Assembly (NCBI RefSeq): GCF_000346465.2
Contig: NC_034009.1
Location: forward strand, 40,434,370 to 40,498,369
Reading direction: 5' to 3'
From: Prunus persica
Taxonomy: Eukaryota; Streptophyta; Magnoliopsida; Rosales; Rosaceae
DNA: 64,000 nucleotides
This document shows positions 36,847 to 48,326 of this stretch, piece by piece (position 1 is the stretch's first letter; each line of letters starts with the position of its first letter). The notes beneath the pieces were generated by a model that was not told the origin of the DNA, did not search any database, and saw only the letters and a program-made list of their open reading frames with translations. A program made the translations under genes and the position numbers.

Positions 36847-37255
36847 GAGCATTTCAACTCGAAGGCACCGACCAGAGCAAGAGGCCCACCAAGCCCCCAA
36901 ATGTATTTCCGAGGCCCAAGTCTTGCCAAAGCAAGAGCTGAGCTCCACCAACCTGGGCAAGCTAACCCAATGTGATGTCAGCAGTCAATTTAAATAACAA
37001 AAAATTTGAAAAACGAAAGAAAAAAGACCAAGAATTTTAGAAATTTTTTAAAAAAATAAATACCTAGCCATATTCTTCACTTCCCACACCAAAAGTCTAT
37101 ACAAATTCTTCTGCTCATATCTCATGTGAATAGTGGTTGCCATAGCAATGGATGGAAAACCAATAAAAAAATTGCTGTGGCAGACACTATTTATGTTAAT
37201 AGTAACAACTCTTGCCTCCCCTTGCCTTTTGCCATGATAAATGGATGGAATGCTC
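36847..37255. mobile_element. MITE with GAGCA-type ends and TTA duplication, copy 2
   Basis: The left end GAGCATTTCAACTCG and the right end, complement GAGCATTCCATCCAT, are inverted repeats; TTA flanks both sides (36844-36846, 37256-37258). It shares interior sequence with 27574-28036, including a GTGATGTCAGCAGTCAATT block and a CTATTTATGTTAATAGTAAC block. Confidence 0.75.
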
Positions 37256-38418
37256 TTAGGAAGAAGAAGGGGGTTTTCTCACACAGTGCTAAGATGCTAT
37301 GAGAGTTCAAACCTAATACTATTTATGCTAAGATGCTATAAGAGTTAAAGCCCTTTTCAACTATACTCTTTTTTTTTTTTTATTGTGCTATCCTTTGCAT
37401 CTCTAGGACTAGCAAGTATGTTCCACACTAGAATACAAGCAAATTCGCGTTTGATCTAATGATCAACCATACTTGGACGGCTGAACTGCCGGCAAGTTAT
37501 GAGCTAAGAGCCTCAAGAAAATAAGAGGTATCACCTCCACTTTCATGGCATGTGGCGCTGATAATTTATTCATTGCTTATCCATTGAATATAATATCCAC
37601 AAATCACATCCCAACACCTGGCATTAAGCGATGACCTTCATGCTCATGCATGCACATGATCGAAAAAGGGCCAAAACCATATAAGACAAAATATGTGGAT
37701 CATGTGCTTTTGGCCACATTCGGGTGGATATGATTAGTAGATAAGATAAGGTTTTAAGAGGCTGACTCCCCTAAGAAAACCAGTCCTTGGTTTCTCATAA
37801 ACCAGTCAATTCACATTTCTTATTTCTTTCTTTTGGTCTCCTACCTAATATATTTTGTTTAATCAGCTTGGTAAATCAACCTATAAACCCTCTTTCATAT
37901 TTAACAACTATATCATAAACTTCAGTATACATATTAACAACTTACTATAATAATTTGACGTAATTTTATCGTTACATAACACGGGTTGTAAAGTTGTAAA
38001 TATGATCTTTCTAATATTTGCTTTATTCAAAATAATGCATTCTTAGAACGTAAGTTTGACATATTTAAACATCTAAACCCATAATTAGTTTGTCTCTTCT
38101 TTTTTAAAACCCATATTCAAATACAACTATGCTTACACAATGGTTTTCTAAGTTTAGAGACTAATAAAAAGGCAAAAAAGCCAGATACATAACAAATACA
38201 AGGTAACTCCCCGACTCCACCAGTTCTCCAAAACGCGGCTTTTACACCCAAAAATAAAATAAAAGTTCAAAATTAAAGATAATTCATATATATATTTTTA
38301 AATAATTTAATAAGCAAATAAGCAAAACCCGCTAAGAACCACGCACGATCCACGGCTTCTCCGCTTGTTCCAGCTACCTTCCCAGACCGCAAATGCCGCT
38401 ACCACTCAACCCTCAACC

Positions 38419-38426
38419 TATAAATA
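38419..38426 (+). promoter_or_regulatory. TATA box of the 38.5-kb gene
   Basis: TATAAATA lies 111-118 bases upstream of the ATG at 38537. It lies downstream of the ATG at 38393, which argues against that longer start. Confidence 0.65.
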
Positions 38427-38536
38427 CCTCACTACCCGCTACCCCTCTCCATCAACCGAAATTCAAAATCCTGTTTGTTTGTTTTCCGAGAAAAACCAAA
38501 AGAAAAGAAAAGAAAATTGCACTCCAATTCAATTCA

Positions 38537-39193
38537 ATGTCGAACCAGGGATATCGATCTCAATCTCCGACGAGCACTCTCCACCACAAGCGCCAATCCA
38601 GGTCGATTTGCCTCCCGGCCTGCTTCTCCAGCATGAGCAATCACCCCTTCGACGTTCTCCAGAGCGAGGGCGACTACTGCAACAACTGCAGCAGGTCTCG
38701 GTCGCCGTTGCCGGAGATCAAAGACCGGTGCTTGAACCTCATCTCCAAGATCAGTGGCGGAGCAAGGCCCGGAAGAGGGCGGCGCTGCCACGGCTCCGCC
38801 GACTTCAGTTACGATCCCTCCAGCTACGCCCTCAACTTCGAAGATGACACCAGCCGCGCCGACGATCAGCTTCCCTTCTCCGCTCGGCTCTCGGCCTCGT
38901 CCATCCCTACGACGTCGCACGAGAAAAAGACCAGCCCCAACCAGCTCGACGAAATTCTGGAGAACCAGGAGTGCTTTGTTGCGAAGGCGGAGAGCAAGGG
39001 GACGACGAGCCAAGCAGGCGGCGTCGCTTCAAGGAGGCGTGGGAGGAGCCGGCACTCGTCGACTTCGGTCGACTTCAGCTACGAGCCGTCGAGCTACGCG
39101 ATGAATTTCGAGGACGATGTGAACCGAGACGACGAGCTTATCTCTCACAGGAGGTTCGGCGGACTGCTGGCCCAGCCATCGGCGTCGAAGATG

Positions 39194-39227
<34 letters not shown>

Positions 39228-39286
39228 GGGCTCCTCCGCCTGCCAAGTGTTCGACTTTGCGTCCAGAGATTGCTGCGTTTAGCTGA
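38537..39286 (+). CDS. Unknown protein with duplicated F-S-Y-x-P-S-S-Y-A-x-N-F-E-D-D motif
   Basis: Intronless, 249 aa, GC-rich compared with its surroundings. I do not recognise a named domain. The motif FSYDPSSYALNFEDD occurs at about residues 93-107 and again as FSYEPSSYAMNFEDD at about 178-192, each after an Arg/Gly/Ser-rich stretch with GRGRRCHGS or RRRGRSRHSS. The N terminus has SICLPACFSS, a possible lipid-modified or zinc-like cysteine patch. An alanine run of 10-11 residues near the C terminus is encoded by a GCG trinucleotide repeat (about 39200-39230). The start at 38537 is preferred because the TATA box lies upstream of it; the open frame extends further 5' without support. The gene at 43122 shares the same motif, so both probably belong to one plant-specific family of small, perhaps stress- or auxin-related proteins; function is unknown. 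Confidence 0.8.
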
Positions 39287-40394
39287 AGCTCAAATGCGGT
39301 TGCTTTGTATTTATATGCTCGTATGATCAGGCCAGTGTGTCATTGTCATCATGTGCTTGGGCTCCGCAAACGGGATTGTGAAAATATTTTTACTTTTGAG
39401 CTTCCAGAAAGGGAAAGAGACGAAAAAAATGGGGAAAGGGACTGTCGGGGCAGACGCTTATTGGTCCGGCCGATGGAAACAAATGTTGCCCCACATTGCC
39501 CAAGGCAAGCACAAGCAAGCCAATGAAGGAAATATATTATAAAGCCCATTTCTCTTCAATTTTATAATCTGGGCTGATGAGGCCATGAACTCGTCCTCTA
39601 AACTTTTATATTATATTTATTTTATTCTTTAGTTAAATAAATTTGAGATAACTATAAAGAAACCATTTTTAGCTATACAATCATAGAAAAACCTACATGA
39701 AATTGACTTTATAAATACACTTTATTATTGCCAGCTATCTTTTTTTTGGGTTTACTTAATATTTGATTTTCAAGTTTACCCTTTGATGTTGAATTCATAT
39801 TAAAAAAATATGGCTCGTCTCTCTCCTCCCCCCAACTCTTTCTATTTGTCTCGTCTCTCTCCCTTCGCGAAAAGCAGGCTGGCCAGTTTTGGCTAGCAAT
39901 ATTGGTGCTCCGGCCATGGCTAGATGCGTGACCGAGTGGAAAATGACTAGAGGAGGCTAGCGAACCACGCTTGAGCCCAACCCAGCCTAACTGCGCTGTC
40001 GCGAGCTCTAGAAACCTTTGAGGGTTTCGAGTTTTTTGACGCCGTTTTCGGCGGCTCCGACAATCGTTGTCGTCGATCCATGTATGGATTTTGATCCTCT
40101 CCTCATGCTCTTGTTGATAGTATAGTTATTTGGAATCAATTTTAGCTTTTGAGAGTTTGATATAAACGCCCATAGATTTTTCATCGGTTTGACCGTGATT
40201 GAGCCTTTTCTAGCCACTTTTTGGCTGAGGTCAAAACAAAAAATGTTCCCTTATGTGTGTTGGTTCTTTGGTACAAAGATTGGCCGATGGTTTCGAGAAT
40301 TTTCCATCGCTGAAATTTTCTTCTATGATGTAGTTGTTAACATCCAATAAGTAGTATGAACAGTTGTTATTCTGCAACTGAGTTGACTTCTATG

Positions 40395-40697
40395 TAGGGC
40401 TGGCAATGGGTCGTGTCGTGTCGGGTTCGTGTCGTGTCGGGATAATAAACGTGTCAAGAATGCTCAACCCGAACCCAACCCATTTAATAAACGTGTCGTG
40501 TCGGGTTCGGGTCGTCTTTTATCGTGCGGGTTTCGAGTCGTGTAACGGGTTCATAAAGAATAACATGCATGTTACAAAACTCACAACCGAAAAAATTTTA
40601 ATTAAAAAAAAACAGAGAGAGTAGAGAAAATATAAGGAAAAGAAAGAAAAAAAAAGATAGAGAGAGGAGAGAAGAGAGAAGCTAAAGAAAGAAAAAA

Positions 40698-40762
<65 letters not shown>

Positions 40763-41293
40763 GATTGAAGGAAAGTAAGAAAGAAAAAAGAGAGATGAGA
40801 GAAAACTGAAGAGAAGGAAAAAAAAAAGAGAGAAGAGGAAAGGAAAAGAGAGGAAAAAAAAAAGAGAGAAGAGAAGAAAGAAGGAAAAAAAAAAACTGAA
40901 GAGAGGAAAAAAAAAAGAGAGGAGAAGAAAAAAAGAGAGAAGAGGAAAGGAAAAGAGAGGAAAAAAAAAGAGAGAAGAGAAGAAAGAAGGAAAAAAACTG
41001 AAGAGAGGGAAAAAAAAACTGAAGAGAGGAAAAAAAAAAAAAAAGAGGAGAAGAGACGGGTTGACGGGTTGTACACGGGTTGACACGACCCGTGACACGA
41101 CCTGTTTAATAAACGGGTTAGATAGGTATTATAGCGGGTTAGCGGGTTGACCCGAAACCCACCCGTTTATTAAACGGGTCAGAACGGGTTGACCCGAAAT
41201 TGACCCGTTTTTTTATCGTGCGGGTTGAACCCGCTAATTTCTTGTGCGGGTTTCGAGTCGTGTATCGGGTCGTATCCGAAATTGCCACCCCTA
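40395..41293. mobile_element. Nonautonomous hAT-like element with internal purine tract and 8-bp duplication
   Basis: The ends TAGGGCTGGCAAT and ATTGCCACCCCTA are inverted repeats with one mismatch. CTTCTATG flanks both borders exactly (40387-40394 and 41294-41301). The outer parts repeat GGGTTCGTGTCGTGTCGGG and ACGGGTTGACCCG words in both orientations. The middle, about 40608-41055, is almost pure A/G, including a GA run at 40701-40754 and tandem GGAAAAAAAAAGAGAGAAGA-like units. No coding capacity. Confidence 0.9.
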
Positions 41294-41622
41294 CTTCTAT
41301 GACATACTATTAACAGTGTACTTCTATAACATAATATTAACATATTTTCAGTAACAAAGCATACTCTATATTTTGCTCTATATATAGTTGTGCACTTGAA
41401 GTTTATGATATGCAGAATGTGATTTTTACTAGGAAGATAGTTCTATGACATAGCATTAACATTGTACTTTGTTTTTCTTGTAGATGTATTTCCTTTTGCC
41501 TTTGTAATTGTTTCTGGTGAAACTGTGGACAATTGGAGGTGGTTTCTGCAAAGGATATCAGATGTCTTGTTGGGCTTTTTTGGGGGTTTTTTTTTTTTTT
41601 TTGGTTGAGTTTTTTGTATAAA

Positions 41623-41700
41623 ATGGTATTAACAATATACTTCTATGACATGGTATTAACAATGTACTTTTATGATATGGTATTAACAATGTACTTCGAG
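41623..41700. repeat. 27-bp tandem repeat
   Basis: Three units start at 41623, 41650 and 41677, each ATGGTATTAACAATGTACTT with small changes. Degenerate relatives occur at 41294-41345 and about 41434-41470. Confidence 0.85.
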
Positions 41701-42245
41701 CTTGCTATGCTTGTTTTGGGTTTTTTTGGTGGCAATCATGTAATTTATAGGAACTTCAGTACTTATTTCTTATGTAGTAAATATTTTTTGGGTATGTTTC
41801 TAAATTGTATTCCATATGGGTTTTTTTTATTTTTTTTATTTATAAATTTCAGCCTCTATTTTGGGTATATTACTAAAGCTCCCAATAAATTTTAGAAGAT
41901 AATCTCTTGATTTGAGTCCAAATTGGGTCAATTTCAAATTTCTTTTATTTATTTTAATTTGATTATTTTTGTTTTCGGGCTATTTGGGAGTACTTTTGAA
42001 AATGCTAAGCGCTTCTAATAGTGTTGGAGAAAAAAAAATTATAAGTGCTTTGGAGTCACAAATGCGCTTTATAGGTGAGTCTTCAAGAATCATTTCAAAA
42101 AATTTGGATATTTAATATATAAAAAATTGACGTTCTTTAAACAAAAGTGCTTCTACAAAAACTCTTAAGAGTAGAAATGGTGCCTAAAACGTAGTCTAAA
42201 ATGAGCAAATTGTTTAATTTTTGTTTATTTTATTGACATTATCCT

Positions 42246-42509
42246 ATGTTTGGATGGAGGAAAATAACTCGGAATTTAGCTAAAAGTCGGGAATTGAAGA
42301 GAAGAAATTAGTATTTCCATTTTTTTAGCAACTTAAGGATGAAACTTAATAAATGACAAGCGGAAAAAATCGTGGAAATTAGGGATCGAGATTCTCAAGT
42401 TTAATTTCCTCCAAAAGAGGCGTCATTTTGGAATTTCTATTGAGCCAAAATTCGTTTTTCACTGTAATTTCTGCCATTTACAAAATTCGACATACATAAA
42501 TCCAAACAT
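42246..42509. mobile_element. Possible small MITE
   Basis: ATGTTTGGAT at the left and ATCCAAACAT at the right form perfect 10-base inverted ends around 264 bases of AT-rich sequence with further partial self-complementarity. The target duplication is not clear. Confidence 0.45.
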
Positions 42510-43121
42510 TGAAATTATTAATTGCTAAAAATTTAAACCGATGTAGATTTAAATTCTGTCATTTTATAATTCTATGCAATTTTTAATTCCTTGATTCAAA
42601 TGGAGGGTTAACAATGAGTAACAGGTAAAAGAGAAATTAAACAATTAGTGGCAAGTACGAAGAAATCAAGTACAAGACAGAGCATATTAACAATCAATAT
42701 AAAGCTTTCTGTTGGAGAACCACTATTTCTAAGATATTTATCAGTAGCATTGATCTCTTGTAGAAAACAAAATAGCAGTTTGGTGTTTTTAACTGTCAAC
42801 TAACAGATGCCATGCAAGTCACAGCTGCAAATGGGGTGTTGGCAAATGGCAAAGTGGCGATTGGCAATGGCCGGCACACAAGAAGACCGACCCAGAAGAT
42901 ACTCAATGATTGAATCTCTCTGATCTGTCAAAAAAATTAAAGACATTAAAAAGAAAGCTTCAAGCTCAAGCTCAAGCTCATAGCTAGCTAGCACTTACGT
43001 GGTTGGAGGGCAGGTGTTTAATTATTAATTAAATATCAATAAAAAGACTCACATTTCTCTTCATTTTGATCATCCCCTTTTGCATTAATCACATCTTTGA
43101 TCTCAAATTCTCAGTCCCCAT

Positions 43122-43586
43122 ATGGCAAACCCACCTGAGAAATTGGCCTCAATTCACGAAGTTTCTACACCACCGGAAGAGAGTTATGATGACTTTGATG
43201 AGGAAGAAATAGCTCCATCTTCTTCTTGTGGTTGTTTATGGGGATTTTATTTTAGAGCACTGCGTGGAAGAAGCAACATTGGAACACAGAGATATCTACT
43301 GCAACAACAAGGAGGAGATCAAGTAAAAGAAAATTGGTTGGTGGAGAATGCGAAGAAAGTACGAGAGTTTTCGGAGGTTTTGGCAGGACCAAAGTGGAAG
43401 AATTTCATCCGCTCCTTCAGTACAATTTACAAGAAAAGAAGGGTGCAATTTCAGTATGATCTGCAAAGCTATGCGCTTAATTTCGACGATGGGGGGTTTG
43501 ACAGGGAAATAGAGGGTAATTCTTATCTTCATTTTTCGAATGCCGGATATGCATCTTGTCCAGGGATGAACAATGCCAAGTTCTGA
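43122..43586 (+). CDS. Unknown small protein with F-Q-Y-D-x-x-S-Y-A-L-N-F-D-D motif
   Basis: Intronless, 154 aa, starting MANPPEKLASIHEVSTPP. An acidic segment (YDDFDEEE, residues about 22-29) is followed by a Ser/Cys patch (SSSCGCLWGFYF, about 34-45) and a basic region KKVREFSEVLAGPKWKNF. The sequence FQYDLQSYALNFDDG (about 109-123) is the same motif as in the gene at 38537, which lies on the same strand 3.8 kb upstream. No signal peptide or membrane segment is evident. The function is unknown to me. The compact basic and cysteine features would suit a soluble or membrane-peripheral regulator, but this is inference. Confidence 0.8.
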   Translation: MANPPEKLASIHEVSTPPEESYDDFDEEEIAPSSSCGCLWGFYFRALRGRSNIGTQRYLLQQQGGDQVKENWLVENAKKVREFSEVLAGPKWKNFIRSFSTIYKKRRVQFQYDLQSYALNFDDGGFDREIEGNSYLHFSNAGYASCPGMNNAKF

Positions 43587-44551
43587 TTTGCTAACACTCC
43601 CTGTCCTCATGTTTGCTGTTGTTGCTCTTGCACAGTTTTATATGTGTTTCACGTATAGATTAAAATGAGCTACTTGTTTGTTTATAGAGATTGTTTATTA
43701 TTCACTCTTTCATTTGATCTGTTTCTGACAAATTTATGAACAGCTATATTTTGCCAGTACTTGATTGTTTTATGATACTTCTTGTGTATAATTCTCTGGG
43801 CATATTTTCTAAAGTTCTGTTTCTTGTTATGTTCTGTTATCTGATTTCTGTGGTAGTTGCCTCAGCTTCTCCAAACCAATGCCATCTAGAGAAATTGGTG
43901 CATGGTTTTTGCACATACCTCTGCACCATTATATACCGAGTCACTTCACAACACAATCAAAAGAAATTGAAACATGAAGCAGCATGATCCATGCCATCTG
44001 GTTGTACGAAAGAGCGTCAACGAGGCCACTTTAAAAATTTACATACCTTTATTTACTACAAATTCATCTCTACAACAAAATGCCATAAAGAAAAGCTATA
44101 ATTTAATTTAATCACCAGTGTGATGTATGTAAGGAACCATGCTCAGGTCATTGCACTGTACACCCACCACAACCCCACTTTTCTTATTCACAGACATGAA
44201 GATCATAAACAAAAAATTGTAAGCCCTCCAGTGGACTATCCAATTCAGATTCAGTAACATAATTCCTAAATACTGAACTCCTAATGATATATGATACTAC
44301 ATGCATTTGATCCACCTGCAGCCTTTGAGCATACCTGTATAATGGCTCATATTCAGTTTATCATCCCAATCTCATAATCAGTGTTAGCCTTTTTCTTTCT
44401 GTAGAATCAAAATACGATTCTTTCACTTCAACCCTGTTGTCTTCTTCCATGAAGTCCTATGCTATCACAGTTTCTATGTTGAAATTACGGATGTAGTGGA
44501 AGCATGAACAAATAATCATTCCAGGAATGGCTCTCGTTTCCTTTTCTCCAT
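43587..44551. other. Intergenic, convergent 3' flanks
   Basis: This holds the 3' flanks of the 43.1-kb gene (+) and the KNOX gene (-). No further gene is supported; the 83-aa frame at 43736-43987 has no recognisable features. Confidence 0.55.
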
Positions 44552-47234
44552 TCATCCGAATCGATCACTGCTGTTTTCACCTGCATTACTTCTTTTTGAA
44601 TTAAGGTTGGTGGGACGCTCATGAGAAATTTAAAGTTCAGAAGAATGCAAGGTTCAATGAATATACCTTTTACGTTTGCTCTTCAAAACTGTGGAAGTTG
44701 AAGGATTGCTGTGCCAGTTCCTCTTCCTCTGATTGATGAACCAATTGTTTATCTGCTTTAATTGCAAACCAGTTTCCTGTACCAACCTAGCCTTGTCTTC
44801 CTCCTGAAAATTTATATGAAAACCATGGTAGTTAGGTATCGAAGGGCAAAATGTGAATGCAGTTGGCTTACTAAAGGATTGCCAAAGCAGTTTCAGCTTG
44901 TAGGCTAGGCTACAATTTTACATTTAAACCTGTTTATATGTGTTCATCTTTAAGTAAGTATTCTAAAGACTCCCACAAGCCTACAAGCATGGCAGGAAAA
45001 CCAAAAGACTTTCAAATCATAAGCATGCAAACTCAAAGAGCTTCTCATTAACCTATACTTACAGTTGGATATGGCCACTTTGAATGTGATTGCCACCAAG
45101 CTTTTAGCACAGAGGTGGTGTCACCAGGAAGCTTTCCAGCTCGTCTCTTGCGCAAAATTTCCTCCCGTATGTCTACGATTTTCTCCTTGTAACCCTGTGA
45201 AAAGTTTGCTTAGATTGGTAACAGAGGAAATGCAACAGATTTACACTCAACAATTCCATTTTGTCACCTGCTTCAGCTCATGCTTCAACTCTTGCCTCAC
45301 ACGCTCCATCAACGACCTTTCGCTCTCTGTCGGGATAAGAGGGCCGAATCCCATGCTGTCATGACCCTCCATGCTTCCATCAAACAAGTTTGCATCGCTG
45401 TCGACTTGGTCGTCTTCATCATCAGACATCGTAGCACCCGTGCCTTCACCGGGGGAAACTCCTGTTCATCCAGTTTGTATAAGAAACTAAAACTTCGGTG
45501 CTCAAGAGCCATGATCACTACCATTACATAAAAAAACATTACCTGTTAAGCTTTGTAGTGATTGCTCAATCTCCCAGCAAGCCATCACTGCTTCCATGGC
45601 ATGCACCCGGACATGTTGTTGCAGTTGTTCTTTAAAAGAACAAAGCAACAAAACATAATGCCTCTATAAAATCATCAACAAGCAGAAACAATCAGAAACT
45701 ATCAAAATTAAGTTAACATATTGTTAATTATGGTAATTGGGTTTAAGCTTAAGGATCAAGTGAAGAACATCAGCAAATGACTTTGCAGAGAGCAAGAGTT
45801 GTCTTGTTGTGGTATGAATATCAGCTTTTGTCTTCCCGCATGTTTATTTTTTTCTTTTGTTATAAAAAGCTGGGGTTGTGTCACTCGAGACTCGCTTTTA
45901 TTATGTTTAAATTATATCTGTCAGCACCACCACTGTCCATATCTTGTAGCCTTAAAGCTTTTTCAGATCCCTATACCCCTATTTTTTCAAAATCTTCAGG
46001 AATCTCATTATTTCTTCTCATGGCCAGAAACATTTCAACCATGCCAAGTCCTTCCCTTGTGCCACCATCTCCAACCCATCTTGAAAATTAAATCCCATAA
46101 CTTTTTTGTTTTAAATTCAACAATTTAAACTTAACCGCAATACTTAGGATCTGTTTGAAACTGATTCTAAAATTCTTAAAAGCGTTTTTTGACAATCAAA
46201 ATTTCTTTCGTGCAACACAGAACAAAATTTCTCGATTCTCGTTAACTCTACCCAAAATTGAAGAAAAATTTCTCATTTCCAAAGTGCAGAATTTGTAAAT
46301 ACTAAAATTCGTCTGTCCTACTATAATCTTACTAATTTGTGTTCTGATTGAAATTATGATGCTTAATAATTGTTCCAATTTTTAAAATATTCTTTATAGT
46401 CGATTGGCCAAATTTGATGACTCATTAACAATTCAAAGCCGAGAGACACAAGTCAGCAAATTAAGTCATCACAAATTCACACAAGCAATCAAAAAAAAAA
46501 AAAAGGCATACCATGAACTGATCAAGCTCCTTATCATCGCCCACCATGCCGTGGCCCAAAGCCGAGTACTTAGCCACCACATTCTGCGACTGAGCCAGCT
46601 GGGCGTCGATCCTCGGCAGCTGGTCCACCGGCGTGGCGATCCGCAGGCACGCCACGTGTGCCGACAGCAGCGGCTCGTACAGCGGGTGTGCCAGAATCTC
46701 CGCCTTGTGCCTTGCGTTCTGCCAGTTGATCATTCCGCCGTCTCCGCCGCCGCCGCCGCTCTCCACGACGATGTCTGTCTTGTTGAGGCTGCTGTCGGGC
46801 TTGAGGTCGGCGGAGTCGTGGGAGATGGTGGCGGCAATCATGGAGTCGCCCGCGACGGCGGTGACGTCATCGATGACGTCGCTATGGTTGCGGTGGAGGA
46901 TGGGGCGGTGGGGCTGTGAGAGCCATTGGTTGGAGGCCTGGGAGGTGGTGGAGTCGGAGGCGGTGACGTGGAGGTTGAGGAAATTGGAAGCGCCGCCGCC
47001 GCCGTTGTTGTTTGGGCTGTTGTTGTGGTTATTGTTGGCGTCTGCGTTGGTGTAGTTGCGGAGGAGGGCGGTGTTGAGCCAATTTGGGGCGGGCTGAAAT
47101 GGGTGGTGGGGCTCCGTGGGCTTGGAGTTCGGGTCGTGTTGGTCGGATTGAAATGGCTGATGCTGTTGTTGGGTTTGGTCTGTGAAGTGGTGGAGAGGAA
47201 GGTCCTGCTGGGAGAGGTGGTTGTGGTATGCCAT
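44552..47234 (-). CDS. KNAT3: Class II KNOX homeobox protein, KNAT3-like
   Basis: Six exons (46512-47234, 45543-45663, 45268-45461, 45063-45194, 44667-44803, 44552-44591) give 448 aa. TALE homeodomain transcription factor acting in the nucleus, probably with BELL-type partners; class II KNOX genes act in root, seed coat and secondary wall development. Domains in order: a His/Gln/Asn-rich N terminus; KNOX1 (about 169-212, [20 protein letters not shown]); KNOX2 (about 234-282, [20 protein letters not shown]); an acidic linker ([12 protein letters not shown]); ELK (about 337-358); and the homeodomain (about 359-421) with the P-Y-P loop and [11 protein letters not shown] recognition helix. The last exon encodes only 13 residues ([12 protein letters not shown] end), matching KNAT3-type C termini. 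Intron 1 is 848 bases long. Upstream lies a GA microsatellite. The orthology to KNAT3 rather than KNAT4/5 is by overall likeness only. Confidence 0.93.
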
Positions 47235-47482
47235 GATCGACGATCAGCTGAGTATTAAAGTAATTGCAGAGACAGAGACAGAGGACACTCTGTTTCTCTG
47301 TGTTTTACAAATTAAAAAGGAGCAATTGTAGAAGATGATTCTGAGGACATGGATATGAAAATTTAGAAGCTTTCTGAGAGTCTGAGAAGATAGGAGAGAG
47401 AGACAAGACAAAGATATATGGCTGGATTTGATTATATCTATCTCTCTGTGTAGAGAAACTACACGGTGTGTGTGTAGAAACT

Positions 47483-47483
<1 letters not shown>

Positions 47484-47518
<35 letters not shown>
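47484..47518. repeat. (GA)n microsatellite upstream of the KNOX gene
   Basis: An uninterrupted AG/GA run of about 17 units, roughly 250 bases 5' of the KNOX start codon. Confidence 0.9.
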
Positions 47519-47521
<3 letters not shown>

Positions 47522-48116
47522 GAGCTTTTTTGAGTTTTGGGGAGAGAGATATTGAAAGGGTTTAGTTAAAGCTTTGAGAGCTTATATATGGGATGGTACC
47601 AAAAACGTATATGAGGAAATTGAGGAGCTGTTTAGACAGAGAGAGGTTTTTGGACAGAGTGGTTTTCAGGCAAGCAAAATGAGCTCGAGAAACTGCTTTA
47701 GCAAGAAAAAAAATGGTGGGATTTTGTGGCAGGTTTTAATATTAATTAAGGAGCCAAGGAGCCCAAGGGTCCCCTATTACTATTAAACGAATATTTTATT
47801 ATTATTATTTCACAATATGATATAGGAGTTGAAAGAATAGAAAATTCGGATCAAATAGTTGATTTTAGAATATAATGGTATTTTAATTTCTTTACAAAGA
47901 AAAATAATGGTATTTTGAATCTAATTAAGGGTAGCAAAGATTTCTTTAATTAAGAAGCAAAATGTTTGGGTTTGATTGAGTGAAATTTTATAAGACCACT
48001 TATTATATTTTTTTCCCCCATTTAACATAATATATGAGATTTACTATTCGGGTAGGTTTTTTTTTTTTAACGGACTATTCGGGCAGTTATTATCAATCCA
48101 CCTTTCACTTTATGAG

Positions 48117-48326
48117 AATAATACTAGTCTTACCACATTTTTATATTACATGATGTGGCAGCTGATATGTACATGCCACATCAGTTAATTAATATGATTA
48201 ATACTTTTTATTCATTTATTAAAATATATTTTATTGATTTAATTAATGTGACATATGATATGAATATGCCACATCATTTAGTACAAAAATATGAGATAAA
48301 AATGTGTTAAGTATAGCATTACTTTA
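48117..48326. mobile_element. Foldback MITE-like element
   Basis: The left arm (ACTAGTCTTACCACATTTTT then TGATGTGGCA) pairs with the right arm, whose complement reads GCTATACTTAACACATTTTT then TGATGTGGCA. About 210 bases in all, noncoding. Exact ends and target duplication are not clear. Confidence 0.55.

Larger units (their letters stand above)
34425..38536. other. Gene-free, repeat-rich region
   Basis: Between divergent genes (neurochondrin on -, the 38.5-kb gene on +). It contains a hAT-like element (34535-35122), a cluster of hyphenated palindromes (35165-36310), a MITE (36847-37255) and AT-rich sequence up to the promoter at 38419. No gene is supported. Confidence 0.65.
39287..43121. 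other. Gene-free region between the two motif-sharing genes
   Basis: It contains a hAT-like element with a long purine tract (40395-41293), degenerate 27-base repeats (41294-41345, 41623-41700), a possible MITE (42246-42509) and AT-rich unique sequence. Open frames inside the purine tract reflect its low complexity only. Confidence 0.6.

Noticed and set aside
40519..41098. Long minus-strand frames rich in Phe/Ser/Leu
   Set aside because: They are translations of the A/G tract inside the hAT-like element and reflect low complexity only.
45777..46128. Plus-strand frames of 104-109 codons
   Set aside because: They lie in intron 1 of the KNOX gene and resemble no protein.
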